A stretch of DNA of 64,000 bases, taken from positions 62,001-126,000 of the forward strand of contig JAWPMT010000007.1 in the NCBI GenBank assembly GCA_033344775.1. The letters run 5' to 3'. The first letter of the stretch is position 1, and every line of letters starts with the position of its first letter. This DNA is from Cytophagales bacterium. GTDB taxonomy: Bacteria; Bacteroidota; Bacteroidia; Cytophagales; Cyclobacteriaceae. Below are positions 1 to 8,394 of this stretch, piece after piece. A program made the position numbers and the translations under genes. The notes under the pieces were generated by a model that worked only from the letters and a program-made list of their open reading frames with translations, made no database searches and had not been told where the DNA came from.

Positions 1-2942
1 TAAGAATATTGATCCGAGAGCGTTGGGAGTTGTGTATATAGCTTTAGCTCTCTGTGAAACCTTTGAACTTCCTCAATTTCAATAAAGGGATGTTTTAAAG
101 CTTGCTCTCGAAAGAATTTCCAAGTTGTTATGGACTCTTGATTCCAGTAGTCCTTACTCAATATTGCTTTAATCTTACTATTTGTTTTTCTAGCAAAGAG
201 ATTACCCAGATTCACTAAACGTTCTAGCTTTTCACTTTCAAAATTCTTTTCTACAGGGGAAATCGGAGGATTGAGAAGCATCGCTTGGAACTCGTGAAGA
301 ACTAGCATTTCCTCACTATTAATTCCTTTTATAAAGGGATATATATCCTCATCGGCATATATGAAAATATTTGGCTCTTTCAAATTGGTTCTGCAAATCC
401 TGCCCACTGCCTGAATAATAACCTTTGCTAAATGATTGGCATAATTCCGTTTGTTATACATCCCTTTTTCAAAATCTTCAGGTCTTTCCGGTTTGTTCCC
501 AGAATATGGATTTGCCTGAAGATTCTGAAACGCATATTTAACTTCGTTTTTAAGTTTCCTAGCTGAAATGTCTCCGTGATCTTGAAGAAACTCCAGTTGA
601 AACAAATATTTAACAAAACTCTCTTCATCCAAGTCTGGTGAGATATTAACTAATAAGTGGCTAGGCTTATCGAGATAAAGCCCGTTAATATCAGTTTCTA
701 ATTCTCTTTGATTGAAATCATTAATTCTTATCAGACCTTGATCATCCATTGGATGGAATTGCAGATTTTGACCGGCACCCATAGTTTGATATGTGGATAT
801 GATGAAAATCTTTTTACCTGTGTCAAGATTCGCAATTAACTCCTTCTTCTGATTATCAAAATCCACTCCATAGAGTAAATCGTAAGTACGTTTCACCGAA
901 TCTGGTTCTTCAGGATTAATCTTGTCGTATTTAGTTGTAGCGATTAGATATTTGAAGATTATTTCCAGAATGTTTAAGTCTAACTGATAATCATTCGGCT
1001 TGGGCATTTTGTTTAAGAGGCACAAAAAGGCCTTAATGTCATCTTTTAAAAGAAAGGCCTTATAGCATCTGGCGATCTTTAAATATCGATTGATATTGTA
1101 ATCCTTATCAAGTGTAGACCTTAATCTATTCAAGACATCAGAGGCGATCTCTTTGTTTTCAAATAGTTCTTCGAATGCCGCATCTGTAAGTTTTTTTGCA
1201 TTCGACAAGTAGTTAATATGTATTTTCAACTGGTCATAACCTAAAGTGGCGTTATCATATATCTTTTGCAGATAAGTCAACTCCTCCTTATTTGATGTTA
1301 GGTATCTTTCACCGAGTTGTTGCTTAAGGTATTGTAGATCATAATTCCCGGTTACGCAATCGATCTTTGCAGTTGCTGACACACCTATTACTTTCGACTT
1401 TTTGCAAAGTTTCAGTAAAAACTTCTCTGGTGTATTCTGAAAAGAATAGATAAATATCTTGGATTGTGTGGCGTGTTCATCACTGTCTACAAAATCATAG
1501 TACCGAAACCCCTGATCATAAACAGTAAGATTCACAGAGAGGTCTCTGTCAGTATCTTGCTGAATTTTACTCTCAGTAACAATGTTGTCAATGATAAAAT
1601 CTCGATGACGTCTCTCAAGCCGAAATTCATCTAGTACGGTATGTAAAGCAGCTTCAAATGTATAATCTTCATTTCGCCTTTGGTCTTCACCTTTTCTCCT
1701 CTGAACGTAATTAGAAGCAATGAGCCTAACTCCATTTTGGAAATAGTTCAAAAATCCTCGTATTTGATTTAATAACCACAATACACTTTGTTCATCTAAC
1801 TTTGGTTTTTCATTTACAAAATGAATCGCATTAAACTGCTCATTTGAATTATAGCGTATTGCCACAAACCTCTTTTCATCTTGGAGTACCGTGTGATAGG
1901 TGAAATCATGAAATAAGAGATTTCTAGTATTATTTTCTGCATCTACAGTTTTGTAACTGTAAGGAAGTCTAAACCTTTCTGAGATCTCGTTTGCTTTCAC
2001 TTTGAATTGCTCCAGAATGTCTTCCGGCATTTGCACTGGAGGGAGGCCTTCCTCTTCGTTTTTTCTATCCCACTCCAAGTTTTCCCGACTAGGTTCTAAT
2101 AAGCTAAAGGGAAATCTGTTTGTTTCCAGGCAAGTATGAATTTCATTGAAAAGATGAATAAAGTCTGTTTTCTTATCTAAACCATTTTCTATGATCCTAT
2201 TCAGAATTCGCTCTTTAGTTGAATCGAATTCGTCGATAAAAATGAGAGCGTCTTTTGTTATTTCGTGTTCATGAAAGAAATAAGATGGTTCTATGATCGT
2301 GGTATTCTTGGCAAAGAATTTATCAATACTTAGAAAATATACTTTTCTCTCGTCTGTGAAAACTGGAGGATAAAGCTTTCCAATCCATTGAAAGTCGGAA
2401 TTCTTCTTAACTGCTTTCTTGCGATCTCTTTTTTTCGGAAAATCTTTAGACAACATTTCGGATACAAACCTCCGGAATTTAGGCTCTAACTTCTCTCTGA
2501 TATTCTTTTCTGATTGCTCAATCATCTTAAGCTCAAAAGACTTGATTTTACCTGTTCTTGAATTTTTGTAATCTTGTAAATACTTTACTTCAGATCGCAA
2601 ATTTTGAAATGAACTGTTCTTCTTAAAGTAGTCAGGGATATCACTTTCTACTATGAGAAGGTTATTGATGACCAATTCCTGGTTTGAATCAATAAATAGA
2701 ACTGATTTATCAAAAATTTCTCCCTTCCCATTATCATAGCATCTTGTTCTAAGAGATTCTATAGGAAGGTTCTTTTTTAGGGAAGTAATGAAAAAGATCT
2801 TCTTCTTGCCAAGATGTTCAAGGTTCTCGAAAATGTAATTCAAGATGTGGTAAGTCTTTCCAAATCCGGTTGGAAGATCTAGCAAAAAAAGTCCATGCTT
2901 ACTTACTTCGTCTGAGCAGTATTTATTGAGTAATTGATCCAT
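1..2942 (-). CDS. Large superfamily 2 DEAD/DEAH-like helicase, cut by the left window edge
   Basis: I translated this frame by hand from the ATG at 2942 and found no stop for 980 codons. The last two visible bases on the minus strand are TA, so the next codon is either Tyr or the stop, and the protein may be almost complete. Visible motifs are Walker A PTGFGKT (residues 24-30), a DEAD-type box FIDEFD (about 235-240), GVSATA (motif III-like, 520-525), MGAGQN (motif V-like, 721-726) and QAVGRICR (motif VI, 844-851). These define an ATP-driven superfamily 2 nucleic-acid helicase or translocase. The P-loop sits only 24 residues from the start, so there is no separate N-terminal domain. An AAAGG lies just upstream of the start. 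The gene is divergent from a PD-(D/E)XK protein at 3531 and lies in an island next to a recombinase, so a role in defence is inferred. I do not recognise the exact family. Confidence 0.85.
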   Translation of the reverse strand, partial: MDQLLNKYCSDEVSKHGLFLLDLPTGFGKTYHILNYIFENLEHLGKKKIFFITSLKKNLPIESLRTRCYDNGKGEIFDKSVLFIDSNQELVINNLLIVESDIPDYFKKNSSFQNLRSEVKYLQDYKNSRTGKIKSFELKMIEQSEKNIREKLEPKFRRFVSEMLSKDFPKKRDRKKAVKKNSDFQWIGKLYPPVFTDERKVYFLSIDKFFAKNTTIIEPSYFFHEHEITKDALIFIDEFDSTKERILNRIIENGLDKKTDFIHLFNEIHTCLETNRFPFSLLEPSRENLEWDRKNEEEGLPPVQMPEDILEQFKVKANEISERFRLPYSYKTVDAENNTRNLLFHDFTYHTVLQDEKRFVAIRYNSNEQFNAIHFVNEKPKLDEQSVLWLLNQIRGFLNYFQNGVRLIASNYVQRRKGEDQRRNEDYTFEAALHTVLDEFRLERRHRDFIIDNIVTESKIQQDTDRDLSVNLTVYDQGFRYYDFVDSDEHATQSKIFIYSFQNTPEKFLLKLCKKSKVIGVSATAKIDCVTGNYDLQYLKQQLGERYLTSNKEELTYLQKIYDNATLGYDQLKIHINYLSNAKKLTDAAFEELFENKEIASDVLNRLRSTLDKDYNINRYLKIARCYKAFLLKDDIKAFLCLLNKMPKPNDYQLDLNILEIIFKYLIATTKYDKINPEEPDSVKRTYDLLYGVDFDNQKKELIANLDTGKKIFIISTYQTMGAGQNLQFHPMDDQGLIRINDFNQRELETDINGLYLDKPSHLLVNISPDLDEESFVKYLFQLEFLQDHGDISARKLKNEVKYAFQNLQANPYSGNKPERPEDFEKGMYNKRNYANHLAKVIIQAVGRICRTNLKEPNIFIYADEDIYPFIKGINSEEMLVLHEFQAMLLNPPISPVEKNFESEKLERLVNLGNLFARKTNSKIKAILSKDYWNQESITTWKFFREQALKHPFIEIEEVQRFHRELKLYTQLPTLSDQYS

Positions 2943-2984
2943 AAAAGAACCTTTCGAAACAGGTAATTGGAAATTTAGAAACTT

Positions 2985-3231
2985 TTATCTTTGATGAAGT
3001 ACTCCTAATTCAATTAGTTCGCTGAATTTCTCTACTTTCCTCGCCATAGGGTAGACTAAACCAGCCCTGTAGTCAAACAGATATCCAGAATTTGTCTTCT
3101 TAAAATGGACTATCAATCAACTCACTCCAACTTAAGTCGTAGTTGTTTTTAAATATTCTTCTGGAAGGTACATTAGTCAAGTAACTTGGACCTTCAGTGA
3201 GATAAGAACTCAGGAAAAGGGGTAAATTGAC
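2985..3231 (-). pseudogene. Frameshifted remnant of a small gene upstream of the helicase
   Basis: On the minus strand, one frame reads protein-like text from 3231 to a stop at 3100-3102, ending SWSELIDSPF. A second frame takes over from about 3108 and runs to a stop at 2985-2987, starting KKTNSGYLFDYRAGLVYP. Removing one T from the TTTT run at about 3103 would join them into one protein of roughly 80 residues. Above 3231 the frame meets a TAG, with other coding-like scraps beyond it, so the start is also lost. The remnant ends 42 bp before the helicase ATG. I do not recognise the family. It could also be chance, or an intact 43-residue gene starting at the TTG at 3116. The rest of the 590-bp gap, up to 3530, shows nothing convincing. 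Confidence 0.4.
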
Positions 3232-3530
3232 CTATAAGAGTTAATTATTGGGTAAAGTTTGGCTTAGGAATATTCGAGCTACTGAGCCTCACCAAACTGA
3301 ATTCACAGCAGACATTTATTCGTCAGGTACACAGCTACTTAGGATTATTGAAGTCCTATGGATTTGATTGGCTTTCTTTACCTGTGACAGTAATTGGGTC
3401 ATTTCTTGGAGTGGAATTCATATAACTAGATCTTATTTTCATTTAAAAACAACGACTCGGCGTTAATTCGTAGCTACCTTTCTGGTATTCAGCACTACTT
3501 TCGCTTGGAAAGCCAGATGCAGTTACCTAT

Positions 3531-5753
3531 ATGTTTAAGGGGAAAAACAAAGACGACCAAGGCAGTTCAGAACTCAACTTCTTCTTATTAGATCAGGAGT
3601 CAGACACAGAGAAGCTAAAAGTTATTGGAGAAAAATCAGAGAAGATATTCAAGGATAGTCTCAATACACTCCAGAATATCATAACTCAATTTGATCCTTT
3701 ACAAATTCCATCGGTCTTAGCTTATTACACTTCAATTTTTCATCAGACGAAAGAACGACCCCAAGATTTTCTTTTACCCGCATACGTGGAATTCGTACAG
3801 GCTTTAACCCTTAAACTTCCCATAGAAAAGTTCGAAGAACATCCAATGCTTGGAAAGCACATAGAGCAATTTCAAAAATCACTATCAGACTTATTCCATG
3901 CAGACCTAACTAAAGCATACAAGGAACTCAGCGATCAGGAACAAAATACCGAAAATTATAAAAAGTACATTCAGAGCCATGTACAAGGCAAAACTAAAAT
4001 CGAACGAGATTGGGCATTCTCTTTTCAGGTAGTAGAATTTGCCAAAGAATTATTTAAACCCCTCAACCAAAAATTTCATGAAATTTATAATGTATCTATC
4101 CAGGATTTATTAGAGGAATTTGATAACATAAACAGGATGATTTCAGATAGGATAATCAAACATTCTGAACTGATAAATCCTGCCTATAATGCAAAAACTT
4201 GGCAAGAAGCACTCCATGTTTATTGGACTCGGCTTGGTGTAACTCCAGACCCAAAACAGATGGAATCAGAGTTTTTGAAAATTGGCCTAAAATCCGATGA
4301 GGAGAAGCTAGCAACTACAATAGGTTTCATATCAAGTCATCATGATTTGAAATTATCTGAAGTTTTTACAATTCATCCAACAGATTTGAAAAACCCAGAT
4401 ACTTGGAATGTTATTGAAGCTGTATCAATATCATTTGGTGATTTAAATGATAAAGAGACTGCCCATTTTTTTATGGATAATCCAGTCTTAAAAAAACCAT
4501 TCATTTCATTAAAGAAAGACGAATTACAAATCCCTTGCTATTGGAGTTTATCTCACTACAGGATAGAAATAATCGAAAAACTTATACGCAGTTCTCCACC
4601 CTTGAACAAGTATTACTTAGACAAACAGATAAAAGGTAAATTTCTTGAAGAAGCCACTCTCAATTTACTAAAGGATAATTTCTCGCAAGCCTCAATTTTT
4701 ACAAGTAGTGAACTTAGAAATGAGAAGAATACAGATACCGAAAATGATATTCTATTAATATTAGATCATACGGCAATCTTGGTTGAATGTAAATCGGCTG
4801 ATCTTTCTGATTCATCAAAAAGAGGAAGTCTTAGAAGGTTAAAAGAAGACTTTAAACAAAACATTATCAAAGCATATACTCAATTAGAGTCATTTACGAC
4901 GTATCTCAAAGCGAATCAGGGGCCGATACGTCTGCCAAAAAAGGGGGGCGGATTTAATGAGTTCGATACAAGTGCTATCAAGCAATGGATTAAACTTATT
5001 GTTACACTAAAACCAATGGGTTTTCTGAGCGCGCATACACCAACTTTGCAGAAAGCAGAACTGCTCGACATCTCTGATAGGGATCTTATTTCAACCATTT
5101 CACTACCTGATTTACAGATAATAATGAACCTCCTACCAAATCAGGCTCACAAAATTCATTATCTGCAAAAAAGAAAAGTAGTAGAAGAATCATTCAACTA
5201 TTTCGGTGATGAACTCGACCTCTTAGGATTATATCTAAAAACAAGTTTCAATTTGCCGGAGAACTCAGAAACGAATTGGATCATAAGCGATTTAGCAAGC
5301 TCTATATATAAAATCTACAGTACAGGACGATTCTTGAATGATCGAGACGAAAAGCCATCAATTAATACCACCCAATACTTCATGGATATCATCAATTCGT
5401 TGCAGGATAGATCGACTCCAGGATGGTCTGTGCTCACTTCCTTTTTACTAAACATCCCTCATGGCGATCAAAAAGAAATTGAAAAAGGTATTCTTAGCTT
5501 AAGAGAAGAAAATTTAAAGAATCACCAATTTATTTATGCGAACTATCGTTACCGATTACTTGGGATAGACTATATATTGATGATTTATTTTCACGATTTA
5601 TCTGATAAAGATGAAAGAGACGAACTCATGTATCAGGTAATGAATCAGCTCAAAGAAGAAAAGGGAATATTAGAGTTTGCTGCAATTGGTTTCAATAAAA
5701 GCAATGAACGTTATCCATATAATCTAGTGGGCTATTTCAGCTACAATTCCTAA
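3531..5753 (+). CDS. Protein with PD-(D/E)XK (NERD-like) nuclease core, candidate defence effector
   Basis: This 740-residue protein has no signal peptide or membrane segment, so it is cytoplasmic. The N-terminal 360 residues are predicted mainly helical and match nothing I recognise. Residues about 365-450 carry a restriction-endonuclease fold signature: E373/E374 in GKFLEEA, D406 in TENDILLI, then E419 and K421 in ILVECKSAD, spaced as in the catalytic D...ExK of PD-(D/E)XK nucleases and in nuclease-related NERD domains. A YTQLESF helix follows the ECK, where such folds often place a conserved Gln. The C-terminal 290 residues are again of unknown fold. The gene is divergent from a large helicase at 2942, and its base composition is AT-rich like the island. 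Nuclease activity is inferred from the motif; a paired role with the helicase is inferred from position. Confidence 0.75.
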   Translation: MFKGKNKDDQGSSELNFFLLDQESDTEKLKVIGEKSEKIFKDSLNTLQNIITQFDPLQIPSVLAYYTSIFHQTKERPQDFLLPAYVEFVQALTLKLPIEKFEEHPMLGKHIEQFQKSLSDLFHADLTKAYKELSDQEQNTENYKKYIQSHVQGKTKIERDWAFSFQVVEFAKELFKPLNQKFHEIYNVSIQDLLEEFDNINRMISDRIIKHSELINPAYNAKTWQEALHVYWTRLGVTPDPKQMESEFLKIGLKSDEEKLATTIGFISSHHDLKLSEVFTIHPTDLKNPDTWNVIEAVSISFGDLNDKETAHFFMDNPVLKKPFISLKKDELQIPCYWSLSHYRIEIIEKLIRSSPPLNKYYLDKQIKGKFLEEATLNLLKDNFSQASIFTSSELRNEKNTDTENDILLILDHTAILVECKSADLSDSSKRGSLRRLKEDFKQNIIKAYTQLESFTTYLKANQGPIRLPKKGGGFNEFDTSAIKQWIKLIVTLKPMGFLSAHTPTLQKAELLDISDRDLISTISLPDLQIIMNLLPNQAHKIHYLQKRKVVEESFNYFGDELDLLGLYLKTSFNLPENSETNWIISDLASSIYKIYSTGRFLNDRDEKPSINTTQYFMDIINSLQDRSTPGWSVLTSFLLNIPHGDQKEIEKGILSLREENLKNHQFIYANYRYRLLGIDYILMIYFHDLSDKDERDELMYQVMNQLKEEKGILEFAAIGFNKSNERYPYNLVGYFSYNS

Positions 5754-7360
5754 ACCTGTCAATGTCAAATAGTATATCGGATCATCTTTTTTGCCAAAAT
5801 CTGATGTTTTTTAAAAAAGTCAAGCCGCTGCGTTGAACTTTAGGAATATCAAGCTGTATCCTTATTTACAATCTCCAATATCTCTAAGTCCATAAGATTC
5901 CTTAGCAAATGCATCTCCTTGCTAAAGGAGAAAGAAGCTGAAAATGGCGGGATCTTGAATGTAGTTACATCAAAGAGGTTTCCTTAGGAATTATCAAGGT
6001 TTCTTAAGGAATTGCCGTGATTTACATGTCAGAATTCGCTTTAGTCAAAACAACTTCCTTAAGCGCTCCTGCGATTTTTTAACGGATGTAAGAGGTATGA
6101 ATTCATTAAGGCGAGTTTGCTTAGGAAAAGGATCTTACATAGTCGAGTTTCCTTAAGGGCTTTCAAAATTCAACACACCCGCCTTAAGGAGTTTCGGAAT
6201 AAAAAATCCTAAGCGTTCTTTAAAATTCCTTAGCAAATATCTAGTTTTCTTAAGAAATACGGTGATTCTCTTATCAGCATGCGCTGCAATCATAACGAGC
6301 TTCTTAAGCGCACCTCCGCTTTTTTAAAATACCATGTATGAACATTGACTTCAACAAGGCGAACTTGCTTAGGAAAAGCGCTTACGTGGTGTGAGTTTCC
6401 TTAAGAGCTTTCAAAATTCAACACACCCACCTTAAGCAGTGTGCGAATAAAAAGACCTTAGCATTTCTTAAAAATCCTTAGCAAATGCACCTCATCGCTA
6501 AAGTAGGGAGAAGCTGAAAATGGCAAGATATTGAATGTAGCTACATCAAAAAGGTTTCCTTAGGAAATATCAAGTTTTCTTAAGGAAATGCGGGGGGCTT
6601 CATATCAGCATGCACTTACAATGAAAACAAGTTCCTTAAGGAATGGGCATGACATTTCTATTCGACTTCTTAGCCAAGTACAATTATTTGATGAGGTTTC
6701 TTGAGGAGTAGCTTAGAAAAATTATATTTTAATAGATATTTCATTTCAAGAAAGGAACGGAATCTCACTTTTCTAGCAAATAGCTTTCCTTAAACCTTAT
6801 CGATCTGCTCATAAATAATGACTGGTGGCATGTGATATTCCAATCTGACTCCATCAACTAAAAGGCGTTCGGATGATCTACCTCAACACTTATTAGTGGG
6901 CAGTAATTTATATGTGGGATAAATTAAAGTTCAATTAAGGAGGTAGCTAAATAAGCGTAAGACACGGAGCCTCTAATCTCCTTAAAAAGGATCATTGAGA
7001 GAGCCAACCGTATCGAAGAACGGTCAAGTTCTTAGATTATGGAAGTACTTTGATCACAATTCTAAAAAAGGGATAGCTGATCTTCCCATCAATTATTCTT
7101 ACCACCAGTTGCCTTGTGAGGAAAACTCATAGCACCCTTCTTGGAAATTGAACAATTCTAATATCACTTATTGGTAGCCTCCAGGTATCCTTCCGAACAT
7201 TCTCATCAATTATCACCACTAAATAGGTGTAGTTAAGGTAAGTGTGAAGGTATGTTTTTGTACCGATTTGCCATTTTCAGGCACAGAAATATCGTCGAAA
7301 ATTGACTTTAGAAAGCAGCTTAATTATACTTGTAAGTAATTGATAGACAAATACTTGAAC
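5754..7360. other. Long stretch without genes, holding the CTTAAG repeat array
   Basis: About 1.6 kb between the nuclease gene and the DnaA-like gene contains no open frame of useful length on either strand. The left half is the tandem array described separately. The right half (6790-7360) is AT-rich and unstructured to the eye. At about 6990-7075 a few short frames look weakly protein-like but are cut by stops, so a decayed gene there is possible but unproven. Confidence 0.6.
5900..6650. repeat. Tandem array of about 2.5 units of 328 bp rich in CTTAAG palindromes
   Basis: Three units begin with CCTTAGCAAAT at 5900, 6228 and 6476. The first is about 328 bp. The second lacks about 79 bp found in the others and is 248 bp. 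The third is partial. Conserved blocks include GCTGAAAATGGC, TTCAAAATTCAACACACC and ATCAGCATGC. The palindrome CTTAAG occurs ten times, at 6003, 6058, 6152, 6183, 6249, 6303, 6400, 6431, 6579 and 6635. Matching pairs in each unit are 54-56 bp or 31 bp apart. Most sit in longer near-dyads such as TTTCTTAAGGAA. There is no coding frame across the units. The layout resembles a cluster of protein-binding dyads, an origin or partition region, or a decayed repeat family. Confidence 0.75.
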
Positions 7361-7437
7361 TAGTTTACAATTTCTTTCACCTCAGTTTTCAAATAGTTTA
7401 CAATGAGTTTCATCTCGCTTTACATCTAATTTACAAT
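7361..7437 (+). repeat. Three iteron-like direct repeats at exact 33-bp spacing
   Basis: TAGTTTACAAT occurs at 7361 and 7394, and TAATTTACAAT at 7427. The first two units also agree through the following TTTCA, CTC and TTT blocks, so the repeat unit is the full 33 bp. The third copy overlaps the ATG at 7436 of the DnaA-like gene. A spacing of about three helical turns would place bound proteins on one face of the DNA. This suggests an autoregulatory operator or a replication or excision control site. The protein that binds is unknown. Confidence 0.7.
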
Positions 7438-7912
7438 GAGTAACAAAACCCTGAACAATTACAGCAAATTACAACAACAAATCGACCAGGTAATCGGCAA
7501 GATCGGATTAGACAAAACCATCTTTTTACTGTCAAGTTTTATCGACTCCTCAGACATTGCCGTTTCTCAACCTCAGAAGTTCCAGATGCTATCCCGCTAC
7601 CTGATTACAGAATGCATCCGCGTCTTCGAACTCAATGACAAACTGTTCTTTACTTCCAACATCCAGGAATACAGAGACGCAAGGATGGTTTGCTATCATT
7701 TACTCAAAAAATACACGGGATTGAGCTATTCCAAAATCGCTGAAGACTTTGGATTAACAAAACGGAACATCCTTTACGGGGCTAAAAAGTGTGAGGAGAA
7801 GCTATCGGTGCCTTACTACTATGAAGGATTTGTTGAGAAATACGACTTGCTTGAAGGCACTTTCCTGCAATTCATTTCTAAACTATCTCCAAAGGCTGAA
7901 GATCATAATTGA
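7436..7912 (+). CDS. Small DnaA-domain-IV-like DNA-binding protein of the island
   Basis: This is a 158-residue soluble protein. Residues about 82-125 (RDARMVCYHLLKKYTGLSY, then IAEDFGLTKRNILYGAKKC) follow the pattern of the helix-turn-helix domain IV of the replication initiator DnaA, including an alanine/arginine entry helix and the SxxxIAxxFG turn. There is no AAA+ domain, so it cannot be DnaA itself. Related short proteins occur in mobile elements of Bacteroidota and are often labelled chromosomal replication initiator. The start codon lies inside the third of three 33-bp repeats, so the protein may bind there and control its own gene, the recombinase or element replication; that role is inferred. 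The gene is co-directional with the recombinase 280 bp downstream. Confidence 0.6.
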   Translation: MSNKTLNNYSKLQQQIDQVIGKIGLDKTIFLLSSFIDSSDIAVSQPQKFQMLSRYLITECIRVFELNDKLFFTSNIQEYRDARMVCYHLLKKYTGLSYSKIAEDFGLTKRNILYGAKKCEEKLSVPYYYEGFVEKYDLLEGTFLQFISKLSPKAEDHN

Positions 7913-8193
7913 AATGCTGATATAAGAAATAGGTTGAGCCAAAAAAAGGACACAAAAACAGGTTCAATTTCGGCTGAAAATATGGAGCACTTTTTGACGC
8001 GCTATGAATTGCAACAAAATGGGGCATTTTGACACGATAAAACGGGTATTATCATCCTTAGTGAGGATGAATCAAGATTTTTTTGTCAAACATTAGTTTA
8101 TACCCTTGGTACAAAAGCGAACCTTGTCTTGTTTCCTCCTCACAGCTAATCTTATCCTCATAACAACAGTGAAAGGAATAGCTAAACGACATC

Positions 8194-8394
8194 ATGAGGC
8201 AAAGCTCAATATCAGAAAAGAAAGACTTACAGGAGACGAAGCTCACCATCGAAGAACTAAGACAGTTTGATGGTTTTGAGGATATTGAAGAAGAACAAGG
8301 GCAGGAACTCATCGATTTTCTCCATGGCTTTTGCATCCTTATCTACGAAAACTACGTTAGTACACCCAAGACATCACAACATTATGAGCAATAA
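8194..8394 (+). CDS. Small acidic protein translationally coupled to the recombinase
   Basis: This 66-residue frame starts MRQSSISEKKDLQETKLTIE and is rich in Glu, Asp and Gln. Its stop TAA (8392-8394) lies inside ATGAGCAATAA, where the ATG (8384) is the best start for the recombinase, so the two genes overlap by 11 bp. That geometry is typical of translational coupling and supports the reading frame as real. A purine-rich GTGAAAGGAATAG lies 10-20 bases before the start. No domain is recognisable. A helper or regulator of the recombinase is a guess from position. The 280 bp before it hold no other gene. Confidence 0.55.
   Translation: MRQSSISEKKDLQETKLTIEELRQFDGFEDIEEEQGQELIDFLHGFCILIYENYVSTPKTSQHYEQ

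Noticed and set aside
428-628. Separate 66-residue gene inside the helicase region
   Set aside because: It lies in another frame of the same strand, fully within the long helicase frame, and has no coding character of its own.
3531-5753. Classical restriction-modification system
   Set aside because: A nuclease core and helicase are present, but no methyltransferase motif (such as DPPY or NPPY with FxGxG) is seen in the island part that is visible.
5900-6650. CRISPR array
   Set aside because: Units are about 250-328 bp, not 55-70 bp, and the short palindromes are irregularly placed without spacers of constant length. No cas genes are present.
6990-7075. Decayed DNA-binding gene
   Set aside because: A few short frames look protein-like but are interrupted, and I could not join them convincingly.
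1-8000. A second partial tRNA-Phe copy as the left attachment site
   Set aside because: I found no copy of the tRNA 3' half in this stretch. The left border is probably outside the window.
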